From CAVUPF01 sp963803755 (GTDB taxonomy: Bacteria; Actinomycetota; Thermoleophilia; Solirubrobacterales; 70-9): a stretch of 64,000 nt of DNA. Shown one piece after another: positions 42,472 through 51,034 of this stretch; position 1 is the first letter of the stretch, and the number at the start of each line of letters is the position of its first letter. The position numbers and the translations under genes were made by a program. The DNA lies in assembly GCA_963803755.1 (NCBI GenBank), contig CAWDNP010000011.1, positions 310,001 to 374,000 of the forward strand, written 5' to 3'. The notes under the pieces are model-generated. The model saw only the letters and a program-made list of their open reading frames with translations, did not search any database and was not told where the DNA came from.

Positions 42472-43596
42472 CTAGCAGAGAAAAGAGCTGTCCAGGCGGA
42501 AGAAGAGGGCCTCCAGGGCCAGCTCCTCGGAGACGTTCAACTCGAGGCGGTGGCGGGTGTCTTGGATCAGCTCGGCGGCTCGGCGGGCGGTGGCGGGGTC
42601 TAAGTCCGCTGCCTGGGATTGAAGCTGCGCGATGCGGTCCTGGTTGTAGGCGACCTCGGGGGCGCCCGAGGTGACGGCGGCGAGGTCGCGAAACCAGGCG
42701 GCGCTCAGCTCGAGGCCAAGATCGAGGATCTCGGTGCGGCGGCGACGAGAGGCTCGCTTTGACTCCTCGGCGATGTCGCGGGCGCTGCGCTTCAGCCCGG
42801 CCGAGGACTCCTCCTCCAGCGCTTCGCGGGTCGCGGTCTCAGCGCCCTCGCCGACGGCTTCGGCGCTGTGGAGGAGCTGCCTCCAGGGAGCGGCCGCAGA
42901 CTCGCCGCTCAGCGCTGCGGTGGCGCAGCGCTCGGCCTCGGCCCGGATCTCCCTCCCCCGCTGTGACAGGAGCAGTCGGGCGCGCTCAAGGTCTCCCGCC
43001 GAGAGGCGCGCGGCAGCAGCGACCTCGCCGGGACTCGGAGTGGGCTCGCCGAGATCCAGATCGCTGCTTAGCGCCGCCTCGATCGCGTCCACGGGCAGTG
43101 GGGCGAAGTCGACCCGCTGGCAGCGGGAGGCAACGGTCTCAAGCAGCGCCTCCGGCTCGGAGGTGAGGAGGATCAGGTGGACGTAGCGTGGCGGCTCCTC
43201 CAGAGTCTTCAGCAAGGCGTTCTGGCTCTCGTCGCGCATCGCCTCGGCCGCCTCGACGACGAAGACACGCCCTCCGCCCTCGAAGGGACGGTAGGAGGCG
43301 GCGCGGATCACCCGCTCGCGCACATCCTCGACCAGGTGCTGGGCGCCGCGCGGGACGAGCCAGACAAGGTCGGGGTGAGGCGAAGGATCGAGGAGGGCAC
43401 GGCGGCGGGAGTCGTCGGGGTTCTCTGCGGTAGCGGCGAGGACTTCGGCCGCAAAGGCGCGAGCGGCTGCGCGCTTGCCGGCCCCGCGCGGACCACAGAA
43501 GAGGTAGGCGTGCGATGGACCGGAGGCGAGCGCAGCGGTAAGTGCGACCCGAGCGCGCGGCTGGTGGGTGGTGCTTTCTTCCAGGGCGGTTGTCAT
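42472..43596 (-). CDS. holB: DNA polymerase III delta-prime subunit
   Basis: This is a 374-residue protein from ATG 43596. AYLFCGPRGAGKRAAARAFA is a Walker A; HPDLVWLVP, VFVVEAAEAM, NALLKTLEEPP and ASRCQRVDF (the SRC motif) match clamp-loader subunits. As delta-prime it would form part of the clamp loader that places the beta sliding clamp. It follows tmk with a 10-bp gap, the common tmk-holB order. A gamma/tau subunit is less likely because of length and no zinc module. Confidence 0.9.
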   Translation of the reverse strand: MTTALEESTTHQPRARVALTAALASGPSHAYLFCGPRGAGKRAAARAFAAEVLAATAENPDDSRRRALLDPSPHPDLVWLVPRGAQHLVEDVRERVIRAASYRPFEGGGRVFVVEAAEAMRDESQNALLKTLEEPPRYVHLILLTSEPEALLETVASRCQRVDFAPLPVDAIEAALSSDLDLGEPTPSPGEVAAAARLSAGDLERARLLLSQRGREIRAEAERCATAALSGESAAAPWRQLLHSAEAVGEGAETATREALEEESSAGLKRSARDIAEESKRASRRRRTEILDLGLELSAAWFRDLAAVTSGAPEVAYNQDRIAQLQSQAADLDPATARRAAELIQDTRHRLELNVSEELALEALFFRLDSSFLC

Positions 43597-43606
43597 CGGG
43601 TTGCGT

Positions 43607-44197
43607 TCATTCGGCCCGGCTGCGAACTGCCTCCAGCACCCGCTCGTGCACCTCCTCGACGCTACCGCCGGCATCGACCACGACAACTCGGTCGGAGGCG
43701 ATAATGGCTATCTCCTCATAGGCGTCAGCAACGGCGCGCTGGAGCTCGACCCCTTCGGACTCCAAGCGGTCTTCTCCCCCGGCCCGGCCGAGGCCGACCT
43801 CAGGATTGAGTCGCAGCAGCACGGTGAGATCGGGCCAGAGGCCGTCGATCACCGTGTCGGTCAGCGAGAGGACGTGGCTCATCCCAAGGCCGCGGGCACC
43901 GCCCTGGTAGGCGACGCTGGAGTCGGCGAAGCGGTCGGCGACGATGTCCATGCCAGCCTCGATGGCGGGGCGGATCACGTGGCTGAGGAGATCGGCGCGG
44001 GCGGCCGAGAAGAGGAGTAGCTCGGCGAAGGGGTCCAACGAGAGGTCGGGGTCGGCGAGCAGATCGCGGATGCGCTCGGCGGCATCGGTCCCCCCCGGCT
44101 CGCGGATCAGCAGCGTCTCGGGGCCGAGTGCCTCAGCCAGCAGGCGTGCCTGGGTGCTCTTGCCTGAGCCGTCGATCCCCTCTAAGGAGACGAACAA
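43607..44197 (-). CDS. tmk: Thymidylate kinase
   Basis: This is a 196-residue protein. LEGIDGSGKSTQARLLAEAL is the P-loop, TLLIREPGGT and the DRFADSSVAYQGGARGLG region bind dTMP, and the LID is short (GRAGGEDRLESEG). It phosphorylates dTMP to dTDP for DNA synthesis. The gene lies between topA (12 bp upstream on the strand) and holB. Confidence 0.95.
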   Translation of the reverse strand: MFVSLEGIDGSGKSTQARLLAEALGPETLLIREPGGTDAAERIRDLLADPDLSLDPFAELLLFSAARADLLSHVIRPAIEAGMDIVADRFADSSVAYQGGARGLGMSHVLSLTDTVIDGLWPDLTVLLRLNPEVGLGRAGGEDRLESEGVELQRAVADAYEEIAIIASDRVVVVDAGGSVEEVHERVLEAVRSRAE

Positions 44198-44209
44198 CGT
44201 CCCGTGGCC

Positions 44210-46489
44210 TCAGCCTTTAGCCGCGGCTTTGGCGCGTTTGCGGCGACGGGTGCCGGCGTCGGCTTTGGTCGCCGTCTTCGCCTTGACCGGCGCCGCACCG
44301 TCCTTGGAGTCATCCGGCAGTGGCCGGTTTTCCATCGCCTCTTTCGCCACACGGGCGGCTTCGCGCTCGGCGCGGCGTTTCTTCATCTCCTGCATCGACT
44401 CGCAGTCATCGTTGAGGCAGAGGTTCCAGGGGCGACCGCGGAAGGGAACGACTTTCAGCCGCGGGGTCTGGCCACAAACCGAGCAGCGCTCCTCGAGGCG
44501 GAAGACGTCGCCACGCTGGGGCAGCGGAAAGGTCTGATCGCAGGAGTTCGGGTCCTCGGCGCTCCAGCCGGTGCAGCCGACGAAACGTTTGCCCGATTTT
44601 TTGGCGCGAATGATGCGCAGCATGTTGGGCGAGCCGTCCTCCTTGGTGCGACCGGCCTCTTCACAGATCTTGCAGGGGCCGAGGATGCGGTCCTGGTCCA
44701 TCCCGGCCCAGACGACCTTCGCCAGGTCCTCGCGGCTGGAGTCGATCTCTGACCAGGTCCTGTGGAGGAGGTCGCGACTGTCGCCGACGACGCCGTCCTT
44801 GGTCATCTCGCCGGCGGCGATGCGGTCCATCTCCTCCTCGAGCTGGGCGGTCATCTCCGGCGTCGCCATCCGCGGCACGTAGCGCTTAAACGCCTCATAC
44901 ATTGCGATCCCTGTTTCCGAGGGGACCGGCGGGTTGGCGTAGACGTAGCCGCGGTCATATAGCTTCTGGATGATGTCGGCGCGGGTGGCCTTGGTGCCGA
45001 GACCGCGCTCCTCCATCATCTCGATCAGCTTGCCCTGGGAGAAACGGGAGGGCGGCTGGGTCTCCTTGTCGAGGATCCAGGGCTCGCCGTCGAGCTCGAG
45101 CCGCTGCCCCTCTCCGAGCTTGGGGATCTCCTCATCGGCGGAGCGGGCGTAGGTGTAGATGCCGGCGTAGCCGGGGTCGACGACCACCGATCCGCGGACG
45201 AAGTAGGTCTGCGAGCCGGCCTCGATGTCGGCGCGGGTGGACTCGGTGACCATCGGCGGGCTGAAGGTGGCGAGGAAGCGGCGCACGACCAACTCATAGA
45301 CGCGGCGCTTGGGGCCCTCCAAAGCGCCGGGGTGGATCGCCTGGGTCGGGTAGATCGGCGGGTGGTCGGTCGTCTTCTTTTTGCCGCGGGTGGGCTTCAG
45401 CTCGCCCTCTAGCAGGCCCGCGGCGGCGGAGAACTCCTTGATGCGGACCAGCGAGGAGACCAGCTCGTGGATCGGCAGCGAGGGCGGGTAGACGGTGTTG
45501 TCGGTGCGCGGGTAGGAGATGAAGCCGTCCATGTAGAGGTCCTCGGCGATCCGCATCGCGCTGGCCGGGGTGATGCCGAGGCGGCTGGAGGCGTCGGTGG
45601 TGAAGGCGGTCGTGTTGTAGGGAGTCGGCGGTTTGCGGGTGTTCTTTTTCGCGGTGACCGAGCGAACCGTGCCGGGGCTGGTGGTGCCGGCGAGCGCCGC
45701 GTCGACCTCGGCCCACTCCCAGAATTTGTCGACCGCGTGGTGGACCTCGAATGCCCCGTCGGGATGCTGGAAGCGGGCGAGCAGCTCCCAGAACGGTTTG
45801 GCGACGTGGGCGCGGCGCTCCATCTCGCGCTCGACAACCAGCCCCAGGGTGGGGCTCTGGACGCGGCCGACCGAGAGGAAGTTGGAGCCGAAGCGCCGCG
45901 TTGCGAGGGAGACAGCGCGAGTCAGGGTCGCGCCCCAGAGCAGGTCGATGTCCTGGCGGGCGGCGCCGGCGTTGGCGAGCGGATAGGAGAGCTCGTCGAG
46001 TTCGGCGAAGGCGCGCTCGATCTCCTCCTTGGTGAGGGCCGAGTAGCGGGCGCGCTTGATCCTCAAGGTGCCGTCGCGGGTCCCCTCGCGCGAGCCGAGC
46101 GCCGGGTTGGCGTCGAGCATCTCCTCCAGCGCCTCGAGGCCGATCAGCTCGCCCTCGCGGTCGAAGTCGGTGGCGATTACCAACTCGTCGGCCTCCTTGG
46201 CGACCTTCTTGATCGCCTTGACAACGTTTTTGTCGGTCGGCTCCTTGACCAGCTCGGCGTCGATCAGCTCGTGCAGGTCGGTCTTCTGCCAGTTCGAGTA
46301 GCCCTCGGGGAAGGCAGGGCCGAGCACGTGGCCCTTGAGGCCGATCGACATCTGCTCCCCATCGGCGTCGGTCCAGGTGTAGAAAGGGACTTTGAAGGAT
46401 TTGTCGGTGGCCGGGCCGCCGCTGGCGGCGCCGAGGATCTCCGCGATCTTCTTGGCGCTGTTGTTCTTCTCGGTGACGATCAACCTCAT
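44210..46489 (-). CDS. topA: Type IA DNA topoisomerase, archaeal-like
   Basis: This is a 759-residue protein from ATG 46489. The Toprim start LIVTEKNNSAKKIAEIL and ATDFDREGELIG, RQDIDLLWGATLTR, SVGRVQSPTL, PPTPYNTTAF and the active-site GFISYPRTDNTVYPP (Tyr) give the classic type IA order. The Toprim start (MRLIVTEKN rather than VIVESPAKAKTI) and the PTPxNTTxF block match archaeal TopA more than the usual actinobacterial enzyme. Two Cys-rich zinc ribbons follow (CKICEEAG...CTGW, CSVCGQT...CLNDDCE) before a basic tail. It relaxes negative supercoils. Possible old lateral transfer; the family call is from memory of motifs. Confidence 0.93.
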   Translation of the reverse strand: MRLIVTEKNNSAKKIAEILGAASGGPATDKSFKVPFYTWTDADGEQMSIGLKGHVLGPAFPEGYSNWQKTDLHELIDAELVKEPTDKNVVKAIKKVAKEADELVIATDFDREGELIGLEALEEMLDANPALGSREGTRDGTLRIKRARYSALTKEEIERAFAELDELSYPLANAGAARQDIDLLWGATLTRAVSLATRRFGSNFLSVGRVQSPTLGLVVEREMERRAHVAKPFWELLARFQHPDGAFEVHHAVDKFWEWAEVDAALAGTTSPGTVRSVTAKKNTRKPPTPYNTTAFTTDASSRLGITPASAMRIAEDLYMDGFISYPRTDNTVYPPSLPIHELVSSLVRIKEFSAAAGLLEGELKPTRGKKKTTDHPPIYPTQAIHPGALEGPKRRVYELVVRRFLATFSPPMVTESTRADIEAGSQTYFVRGSVVVDPGYAGIYTYARSADEEIPKLGEGQRLELDGEPWILDKETQPPSRFSQGKLIEMMEERGLGTKATRADIIQKLYDRGYVYANPPVPSETGIAMYEAFKRYVPRMATPEMTAQLEEEMDRIAAGEMTKDGVVGDSRDLLHRTWSEIDSSREDLAKVVWAGMDQDRILGPCKICEEAGRTKEDGSPNMLRIIRAKKSGKRFVGCTGWSAEDPNSCDQTFPLPQRGDVFRLEERCSVCGQTPRLKVVPFRGRPWNLCLNDDCESMQEMKKRRAEREAARVAKEAMENRPLPDDSKDGAAPVKAKTATKADAGTRRRKRAKAAAKG

Positions 46490-46567
46490 GGGTCGGCGAG
46501 GGTAGCAGGGGCTCTCGGCGACCCCGGCTGCCTCGCGCGCGCCGATCCCCCTAGGATCGGCGACCGC

Positions 46568-47500
46568 ATGAGGTGCTTGGTGACAGGCGGCGCGGGGTTC
46601 ATCGGTTCGAACCTGGTCGACGCGCTGCTTGCGCGCGGAGAGGAGGTGACGGTGCTCGACGACCTCTCGACCGGGCGGCGCGAGAACCTCGACGGGGCGC
46701 TGACGGCGGGTGCGGCGCTGATCGAGCGGGATGTCCGCGACGACAACGCCGTGGCCGAGTCGGCGGCCGAGGCGCGACCGGAGGCCGTCTTTCATCTGGC
46801 GGCGCAGATCGACGTGCGCAAGTCGGTCGCGGACCCCGCCTTCGACGCCGCGGTCAACGTCGGCGGCACCGCCAACGTGCTGGAGGCGGCGCGGACGGCG
46901 GGGGCACGGCGCTTCGTCTTCGTCTCCACCGGCGGGGCTATCTACGGCGAGGGCGAGGGACAGGAGCTGCCGCTCGAGGAGAGCGCGCCGGCCGAGCCGC
47001 TCTCCCCCTATGGGCAGAGCAAGTTCGCCGCCGAGGGGTACCTGGCGCTGTATGAGCGGCTCTACGGGCTGTCCAGCGTCGCGCTGCGGCTCGGCAACGT
47101 CTACGGCCCGCGCCAGGACCCCCTCGGTGAGGCGGGGGTGATCGCGATCTTCTGCGGGCGGCTGCGCAGCGGGGGGCGCCCGACGGTGTTCGGCGACGGC
47201 ACCCAGACTCGCGACTACATATATGTGGGCGACGTGGTCGCCGCAGCGCTGGCCGCGGCGGACGGGGGGGCAACCGGGCCGATCAACATCGGCACGGGGG
47301 TTGAGACCGACGTGCTGGAGCTGGTCAGGCTGCTGAGCGAGTTGGAAGGCGCCGAGAGCTTCGAGCCCGAGTTCGCCCCGCCTCGCCCGGGCGAGGTGCA
47401 GCGGATCGCGATCGATCCGGCGCGGGCGGAGCGCGAGCTGGGGTGGGGAGCGAAGGTGGGCATGGAAGCGGGCCTACGGCTGACGCTGGACTCCCTCTAA
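46568..47500 (+). CDS. NAD-dependent sugar epimerase/dehydratase
   Basis: This is a 310-residue protein from ATG 46568. CLVTGGAGFIGSNLVDALLARG is the Rossmann NAD(P) loop; HLAAQIDVRKSVADP, the STGG...IYG block and YGQSK (catalytic Tyr-x3-Lys) belong to extended short-chain dehydrogenases of the UDP-glucose 4-epimerase type. RDYIYVGDVVAAAL and the GPINIGTGVET block complete the family. It probably interconverts nucleotide sugars for glycans; exact substrate unknown. Divergent from topA. Confidence 0.88.
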   Translation: MRCLVTGGAGFIGSNLVDALLARGEEVTVLDDLSTGRRENLDGALTAGAALIERDVRDDNAVAESAAEARPEAVFHLAAQIDVRKSVADPAFDAAVNVGGTANVLEAARTAGARRFVFVSTGGAIYGEGEGQELPLEESAPAEPLSPYGQSKFAAEGYLALYERLYGLSSVALRLGNVYGPRQDPLGEAGVIAIFCGRLRSGGRPTVFGDGTQTRDYIYVGDVVAAALAAADGGATGPINIGTGVETDVLELVRLLSELEGAESFEPEFAPPRPGEVQRIAIDPARAERELGWGAKVGMEAGLRLTLDSL

Positions 47501-47509
47501 CCTTCGGGT

Positions 47510-48256
47510 ATGCCTGCCCAGGCCTATGCCGGCAAGGAGTGCGTTTGTCAGTTGCGGAAGGGGGTCTGCGACCAGTCGTGCGTGCGCGACATGCTGGAGA
47601 CGCCCTTCTACATCGCCTGCCTGAAGCTAAAGGAGCGGCGCTGTCTGGTGATCGGGGGTGGGGACGTGGGGCTGGAAAAGGTCGAGGGCTTGCTCGCCTG
47701 CGACGGAGAGGTGACGCTGATCGCGCCGGTCGCCCACCCCGAGCTGGAGGCGCTGGCGGCGGAGCGGTCGATCCAGTGGGAGAAGCGGCCCTACGCCGGG
47801 GCGGCCGACCTCGAGGGCGCCTTCATGGTCATCGCCGCGACCGATGACAGCGAGGTCAACATCGGCATCTACGACGACGCCGAGCGGCGCGCGATGCTGG
47901 TCAATGTGGTCGACGTGCCGCCGCTTTGCAACTTCATCCTGCCGGCGATCGTGCGCAGCGGGCCGCTGGCGATCGCGATCTCCACGGCCGGCGCCTCCCC
48001 GGCCCTGGCGAAGCGGATGAAGCGGGAGATCGCCGAGCTGTTCGGCGAAGAGTACGCCCGCCTGGCGGTGATCCTCAACGACGCCCGCGGCTGGGCGAAG
48101 GGCACGTTGCCGACCTACCAGGACCGCAAGGAGTTCTTCGAGGGGATCGTCAACGGCGATCCTGACCCGGTGGCGCTGCTGCGCGAGGGCCAGGAGGCCG
48201 CTGTGCTGGCGCTGATTGAGGGCGCCAAGGAGCACGCCGCGGCGGCGCTCGCCTGA
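47510..48256 (+). CDS. Precorrin-2 dehydrogenase / siroheme synthase N-terminal type
   Basis: This is a 248-residue protein. FYIACLKLKERRCLVIGGGDVGLEKVEGLLACDGEVTLIAP is the NAD-binding start of CysG-B/Met8p/SirC proteins. NVVDVPPLCNFILPAIVRSGPLAIAISTAGASPALAKRMKREI is the active-site block (Asp in DVP). It oxidises precorrin-2 to sirohydrochlorin, towards siroheme or cobalamin. A Cys-rich N-terminal extension (KECVCQLRKGVCDQSC) is unusual; the true start may be Met28 (47591). Confidence 0.85.
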   Translation: MPAQAYAGKECVCQLRKGVCDQSCVRDMLETPFYIACLKLKERRCLVIGGGDVGLEKVEGLLACDGEVTLIAPVAHPELEALAAERSIQWEKRPYAGAADLEGAFMVIAATDDSEVNIGIYDDAERRAMLVNVVDVPPLCNFILPAIVRSGPLAIAISTAGASPALAKRMKREIAELFGEEYARLAVILNDARGWAKGTLPTYQDRKEFFEGIVNGDPDPVALLREGQEAAVLALIEGAKEHAAAALA

Positions 48257-48259
48257 GCC

Positions 48260-48763
48260 TCAGCCGACACTCGAGCAGACAGAGCCGCTGACCTTGGTGA
48301 GGGCGTCGCGCAGGGAGTCGGCCTGGCGGGTGCTGAGGCTCGCGGCGAAGCTGGCCTCGATCTCGGCGACGACCACCGGCTGCATCTCGCCGAGCATCTC
48401 CCGCCCGGCCGGGCAGAGGGTCGCGTAGCTGACGCGACGGTCCGTCTCGCAGAAGGCGCGCTCCAAGAGGCCCGCCTTGACGAGGCGGTCGACGAGCTTG
48501 GTGAGGCCCCCGCGGCTGATCACTAGGGCGTCGGCGAGGTCCCCCATCTTGAGGCGCTGCTCGGGGGAGGCGGCGACCGTGCTGAGGACTTCGTACCAGC
48601 CGAGCGGCGGCAGCCCGGCGTCGGTCAGCGCCTCCTGGAGGCGGCCGGTGACGGCAGCGTGGGTGCGACAGAGGGCAAGCCACGCATCGCGGTGGGAGTC
48701 GTGAGCGGCCTTCGAGCCGTTCGGCGTGGCTTTCGACTCTGCTGTTCTCGCGCTTGCGGACAC
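48260..48763 (-). CDS. MarR-family regulator
   Basis: This is a 167-residue protein. The winged-helix LGWYEVLSTVAASPEQRLKMGDLADALVISRGGLTKLVDRLVKAGLLERAFCETDRRVSYATL is typical MarR. It is divergent from yceI, with an AT-rich palindrome between, and probably represses the yceI-FMN reductase pair and itself. Cys residues in the wing (FCETDRR) and the tail (VCSSVG) could serve oxidation sensing, as in the OhrR/QorR type. Confidence 0.85.
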   Translation of the reverse strand: MSASARTAESKATPNGSKAAHDSHRDAWLALCRTHAAVTGRLQEALTDAGLPPLGWYEVLSTVAASPEQRLKMGDLADALVISRGGLTKLVDRLVKAGLLERAFCETDRRVSYATLCPAGREMLGEMQPVVVAEIEASFAASLSTRQADSLRDALTKVSGSVCSSVG

Positions 48764-48807
48764 GGCTTGGATCTTCGCAGATAAATGTTGTCAAAGCAAT
48801 AGTTATC

Positions 48808-48826
48808 TAGCAAATTATTTTTGCTA
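48808..48826. promoter_or_regulatory. MarR operator candidate
   Basis: TAGCAAA-TTATT-TTTGCTA, perfect 7-bp arms, in an AT-rich island between the divergent marR and yceI genes, 45 bp upstream of the marR start. Size and place fit a MarR dimer site overlapping both promoters. Confidence 0.7.
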
Positions 48827-48884
48827 TGATTCTTTCTGCAACAACTTTTAATTCGGCAACTACTGACAGGAGGACGCAGAAAAG

Positions 48885-49433
48885 ATGACTACGCAGACCA
48901 AGCAGCAGATACCGGCGGGCACCTGGACGGTGGACCCGATCCACTCCTCGATCGGCTTCGCGATCGTCCACAACGGCGTCTCGACCTTCCGCAGCCGGTT
49001 CTCGGGCTACGAGGCTCGGCTGAGCGGCGGCGAGGAGCCACACCTGGAGGGCGCCGTCGACGTCGCCAGCGTCGCGATCGCCGAGGAGCAGTTAAAGGGC
49101 CACCTCCTCTCCCCCGACTTCTTCGATGCGGAGCGCCACCCGCAGCTTCGCTTCGGCTCAAGCGAGCTGGACATCGCCGAGGACGGCTCGGTGAGGGTGC
49201 ATGGCGAGCTGGAGATCAAGGGTCAGAAGCATGAGGTCGAGGCAAGCGGCCGGTTCGCTCAGCTCGGCGCCGACCTTGGCGGCGGCGGCCGCGTCGGGCT
49301 CTCGCTGGAGGCCACGGTTGACCGGCGCAGCTTCGGGCTCGACTGGAACGCAGACCTGCCGAGCGGCGGCCAGGTGCTCGATTACGAGGTGAGCATCGCG
49401 GTCGAGCTGGAGCTGGTCGCAGAGGCCAAGTAA
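48885..49433 (+). CDS. YceI-family lipid-binding protein
   Basis: This is a 182-residue protein without a signal peptide. GTWTVDPIHSSIGFAIVHNGVSTFRSRFSGYEA, DVASVAIAEEQLKGHLLSPDFFDAERHPQLRF and LEIKGQKHEVEASGRF form the lipocalin-like YceI barrel, which binds isoprenoid or amide lipids. Cytoplasmic versions next to MarR regulators are common in actinobacteria. The ATG follows GGAGGACGCAGAAAAG. Followed by an FMN reductase 2 bp later. Confidence 0.92.
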   Translation: MTTQTKQQIPAGTWTVDPIHSSIGFAIVHNGVSTFRSRFSGYEARLSGGEEPHLEGAVDVASVAIAEEQLKGHLLSPDFFDAERHPQLRFGSSELDIAEDGSVRVHGELEIKGQKHEVEASGRFAQLGADLGGGGRVGLSLEATVDRRSFGLDWNADLPSGGQVLDYEVSIAVELELVAEAK

Positions 49434-49435
49434 CG

Positions 49436-50002
49436 ATGCAAGTCCTGGGCATATCCGGCAGCCTGCGCCGGGACTCGCTCAACACCGCCCTGCTGCGGGT
49501 GGCCGCCGAGCGGCTGCCCGCGGGGGCGGAGCTGACGACATTCGAGCGGCTGGCGGAGATCCCGCCCTACAGCGAGGACGCTGAGGCCGGGCCGGCGCCC
49601 GGCGCAGTGCTGGAGCTGCGGGAGGCGATCCGCGGTGCCGACGCGGTCCTGATCGCGACGCCGGAGTACAACCACTCGCTGCCGGGCCAGCTGAAGAACG
49701 CGCTCGACTGGGCCTCGCGTCCGTCCGGGCAAAGCGCATTGAACGGCAAGCCGGCCGCGGCGATCGGCGCCTCGAAGAGCATGTTTGGGGCGGTCTGGGC
49801 GCAGGCCGAGCTGCGCAAGGTGCTGGCTGCGATGGGCGGCCGCGTGGTCGAGGCAGAGCTGCCCGTGGCGCAGGCGCACGAGCAGCTTGTGGACGGTCGC
49901 CTGGAGCTTGCGCCCCTACAGGCCGAGCAACTTGAGGAGATCCTCGCCGAGCTGCTCGCCGCGGCGGAGACCGCCGCTGAGCTCAAGTCCGTCGCGGCGT
50001 AG
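49436..50002 (+). CDS. NADPH-dependent FMN reductase
   Basis: This is a 188-residue protein. LGISGSLRRDSLNTALL and the TPEYNHSLPGQLKNALDWASRP segment are the flavodoxin-like FMN-binding loops of the NADPH-dependent FMN/azo-/chromate-reductase family (SsuE/YieF type). It would reduce quinones or flavin with NADPH. It is co-transcribed with yceI, and the MarR palindrome in front suggests induction by an oxidant or aromatic compound. Confidence 0.9.
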   Translation: MQVLGISGSLRRDSLNTALLRVAAERLPAGAELTTFERLAEIPPYSEDAEAGPAPGAVLELREAIRGADAVLIATPEYNHSLPGQLKNALDWASRPSGQSALNGKPAAAIGASKSMFGAVWAQAELRKVLAAMGGRVVEAELPVAQAHEQLVDGRLELAPLQAEQLEEILAELLAAAETAAELKSVAA

Positions 50003-50151
50003 GGCCCATCCCCGCCGCCAGGGGCCACCCCGGGTGGGGGTTCGGGCTGCGATCAGCACGCGAGCAGGTCTTCAGCCTCGCCGACGCCTGCACCGTTGGA
50101 CCCGTGTGAGGAGGGGTAAAGGAGGGCAATCGTCGACCGGCTTGGCGCCGT

Positions 50152-50922
50152 TCAGGAGGCAGGCAGGGCAAAGAAGGCGACCGCGGCGAAGTGGGCGGCG
50201 GCGGCGGCGATGACGAGGGCGTGGAAGACCTCGTGATAGCCAAATACGGCGGGGTTGGGGTTAGGACGCTGGGTGGCGTAGACGACGGCGCCGGCCGTGT
50301 AGAGGAGGCCGCCGGCGGCAACCAAGAGCGTCCCGGTCATGCCCATGTCGGACCAGAGTTCGGGGAAGGCGACCGCGGCGACCCAACCAAGCGACATGTA
50401 GATCAGCGCCGCCACCCATTTGGGGTGATCGATCCAGACCATCTCCACCGCGGCGCCGGCGATCGCGCCGATCCAGACGACGATGAGGACGGCGGCAGCA
50501 AGCGGGCCACGCAGAACGAGCAGGGCGAAGGGGGTATAGGTGCCGGCGATGAGGAAGAAGATCATCGAGTGGTCCAGGCGGCGCATCCAGCGGCGCACGT
50601 TGGGGCGCTTCCAGTCGACCCGGTGATAGAGGGCGCTGGTGCCGAGCAGGGCAGAGAGGCTGACCGCGTAGATGGCGACGGCGACGGTCGCCTTTGGAGT
50701 CTTCGCTGCGAAGATCAGCCCGACGCCGAGGAAGAGGGAAGCGAAGAAAGCCCACATGTGGGAAACGCCGCGCAGCCTTGGCTTGACCGAGGCGATCGCG
50801 TCGGCGGCGGCCTCTTTGGCTGTCTCCGCCTTCTCGACGGCCGCCTCACGTGCCGCACTCGCCCGCTCACCGACCGCCTCACGTGCCGCCTGGCCCCGTA
50901 CCCGCATGGTGTCACCATACAT
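50152..50922 (-). CDS. Hemolysin III / PAQR-type membrane protein
   Basis: This is a 256-residue protein. A ~45-residue Ala/Lys/Glu helical N-terminus (REAVGERASAAREAAVEKAETAKEAA) is an unusual extension before the family core: GVSHMWAFFASLFLGVGLIF, SALYHRVDWKRPNVRRWMRRLDHSMIFFLIAGTYTPF and FGYHEVFHALVIAAAAAHF. The conserved H-D-H residues would bind metal, as in TrhA/PAQR proteins, linked to membrane fluidity. Seven hydrophobic segments. An alternative start is 50907. Confidence 0.9.
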   Translation of the reverse strand: MYGDTMRVRGQAAREAVGERASAAREAAVEKAETAKEAAADAIASVKPRLRGVSHMWAFFASLFLGVGLIFAAKTPKATVAVAIYAVSLSALLGTSALYHRVDWKRPNVRRWMRRLDHSMIFFLIAGTYTPFALLVLRGPLAAAVLIVVWIGAIAGAAVEMVWIDHPKWVAALIYMSLGWVAAVAFPELWSDMGMTGTLLVAAGGLLYTAGAVVYATQRPNPNPAVFGYHEVFHALVIAAAAAHFAAVAFFALPAS

Positions 50923-51034
50923 AGGGAGCAAGCGAATCTCCGGTGTTTGCAGGCTCCGGCATGATCGGTTCCGTCCGGCTCGACGACGATCCTGTGTAGT
51001 TACCCCCGAAAGCCGCTGTGAGAGGAGCCAGTCG

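Noticed and set aside
45467..46567. Open upstream extension of the epimerase frame through topA
   Set aside because: It is antisense to topA and precedes the Rossmann start MRCLVTGGAGFIGS; the epimerase begins at 46568.
50923..51034. Cobalamin riboswitch in front of nrdJ
   Set aside because: No B12-box-like sequence or the expected length of conserved stems; the gap is only about 110 bp.
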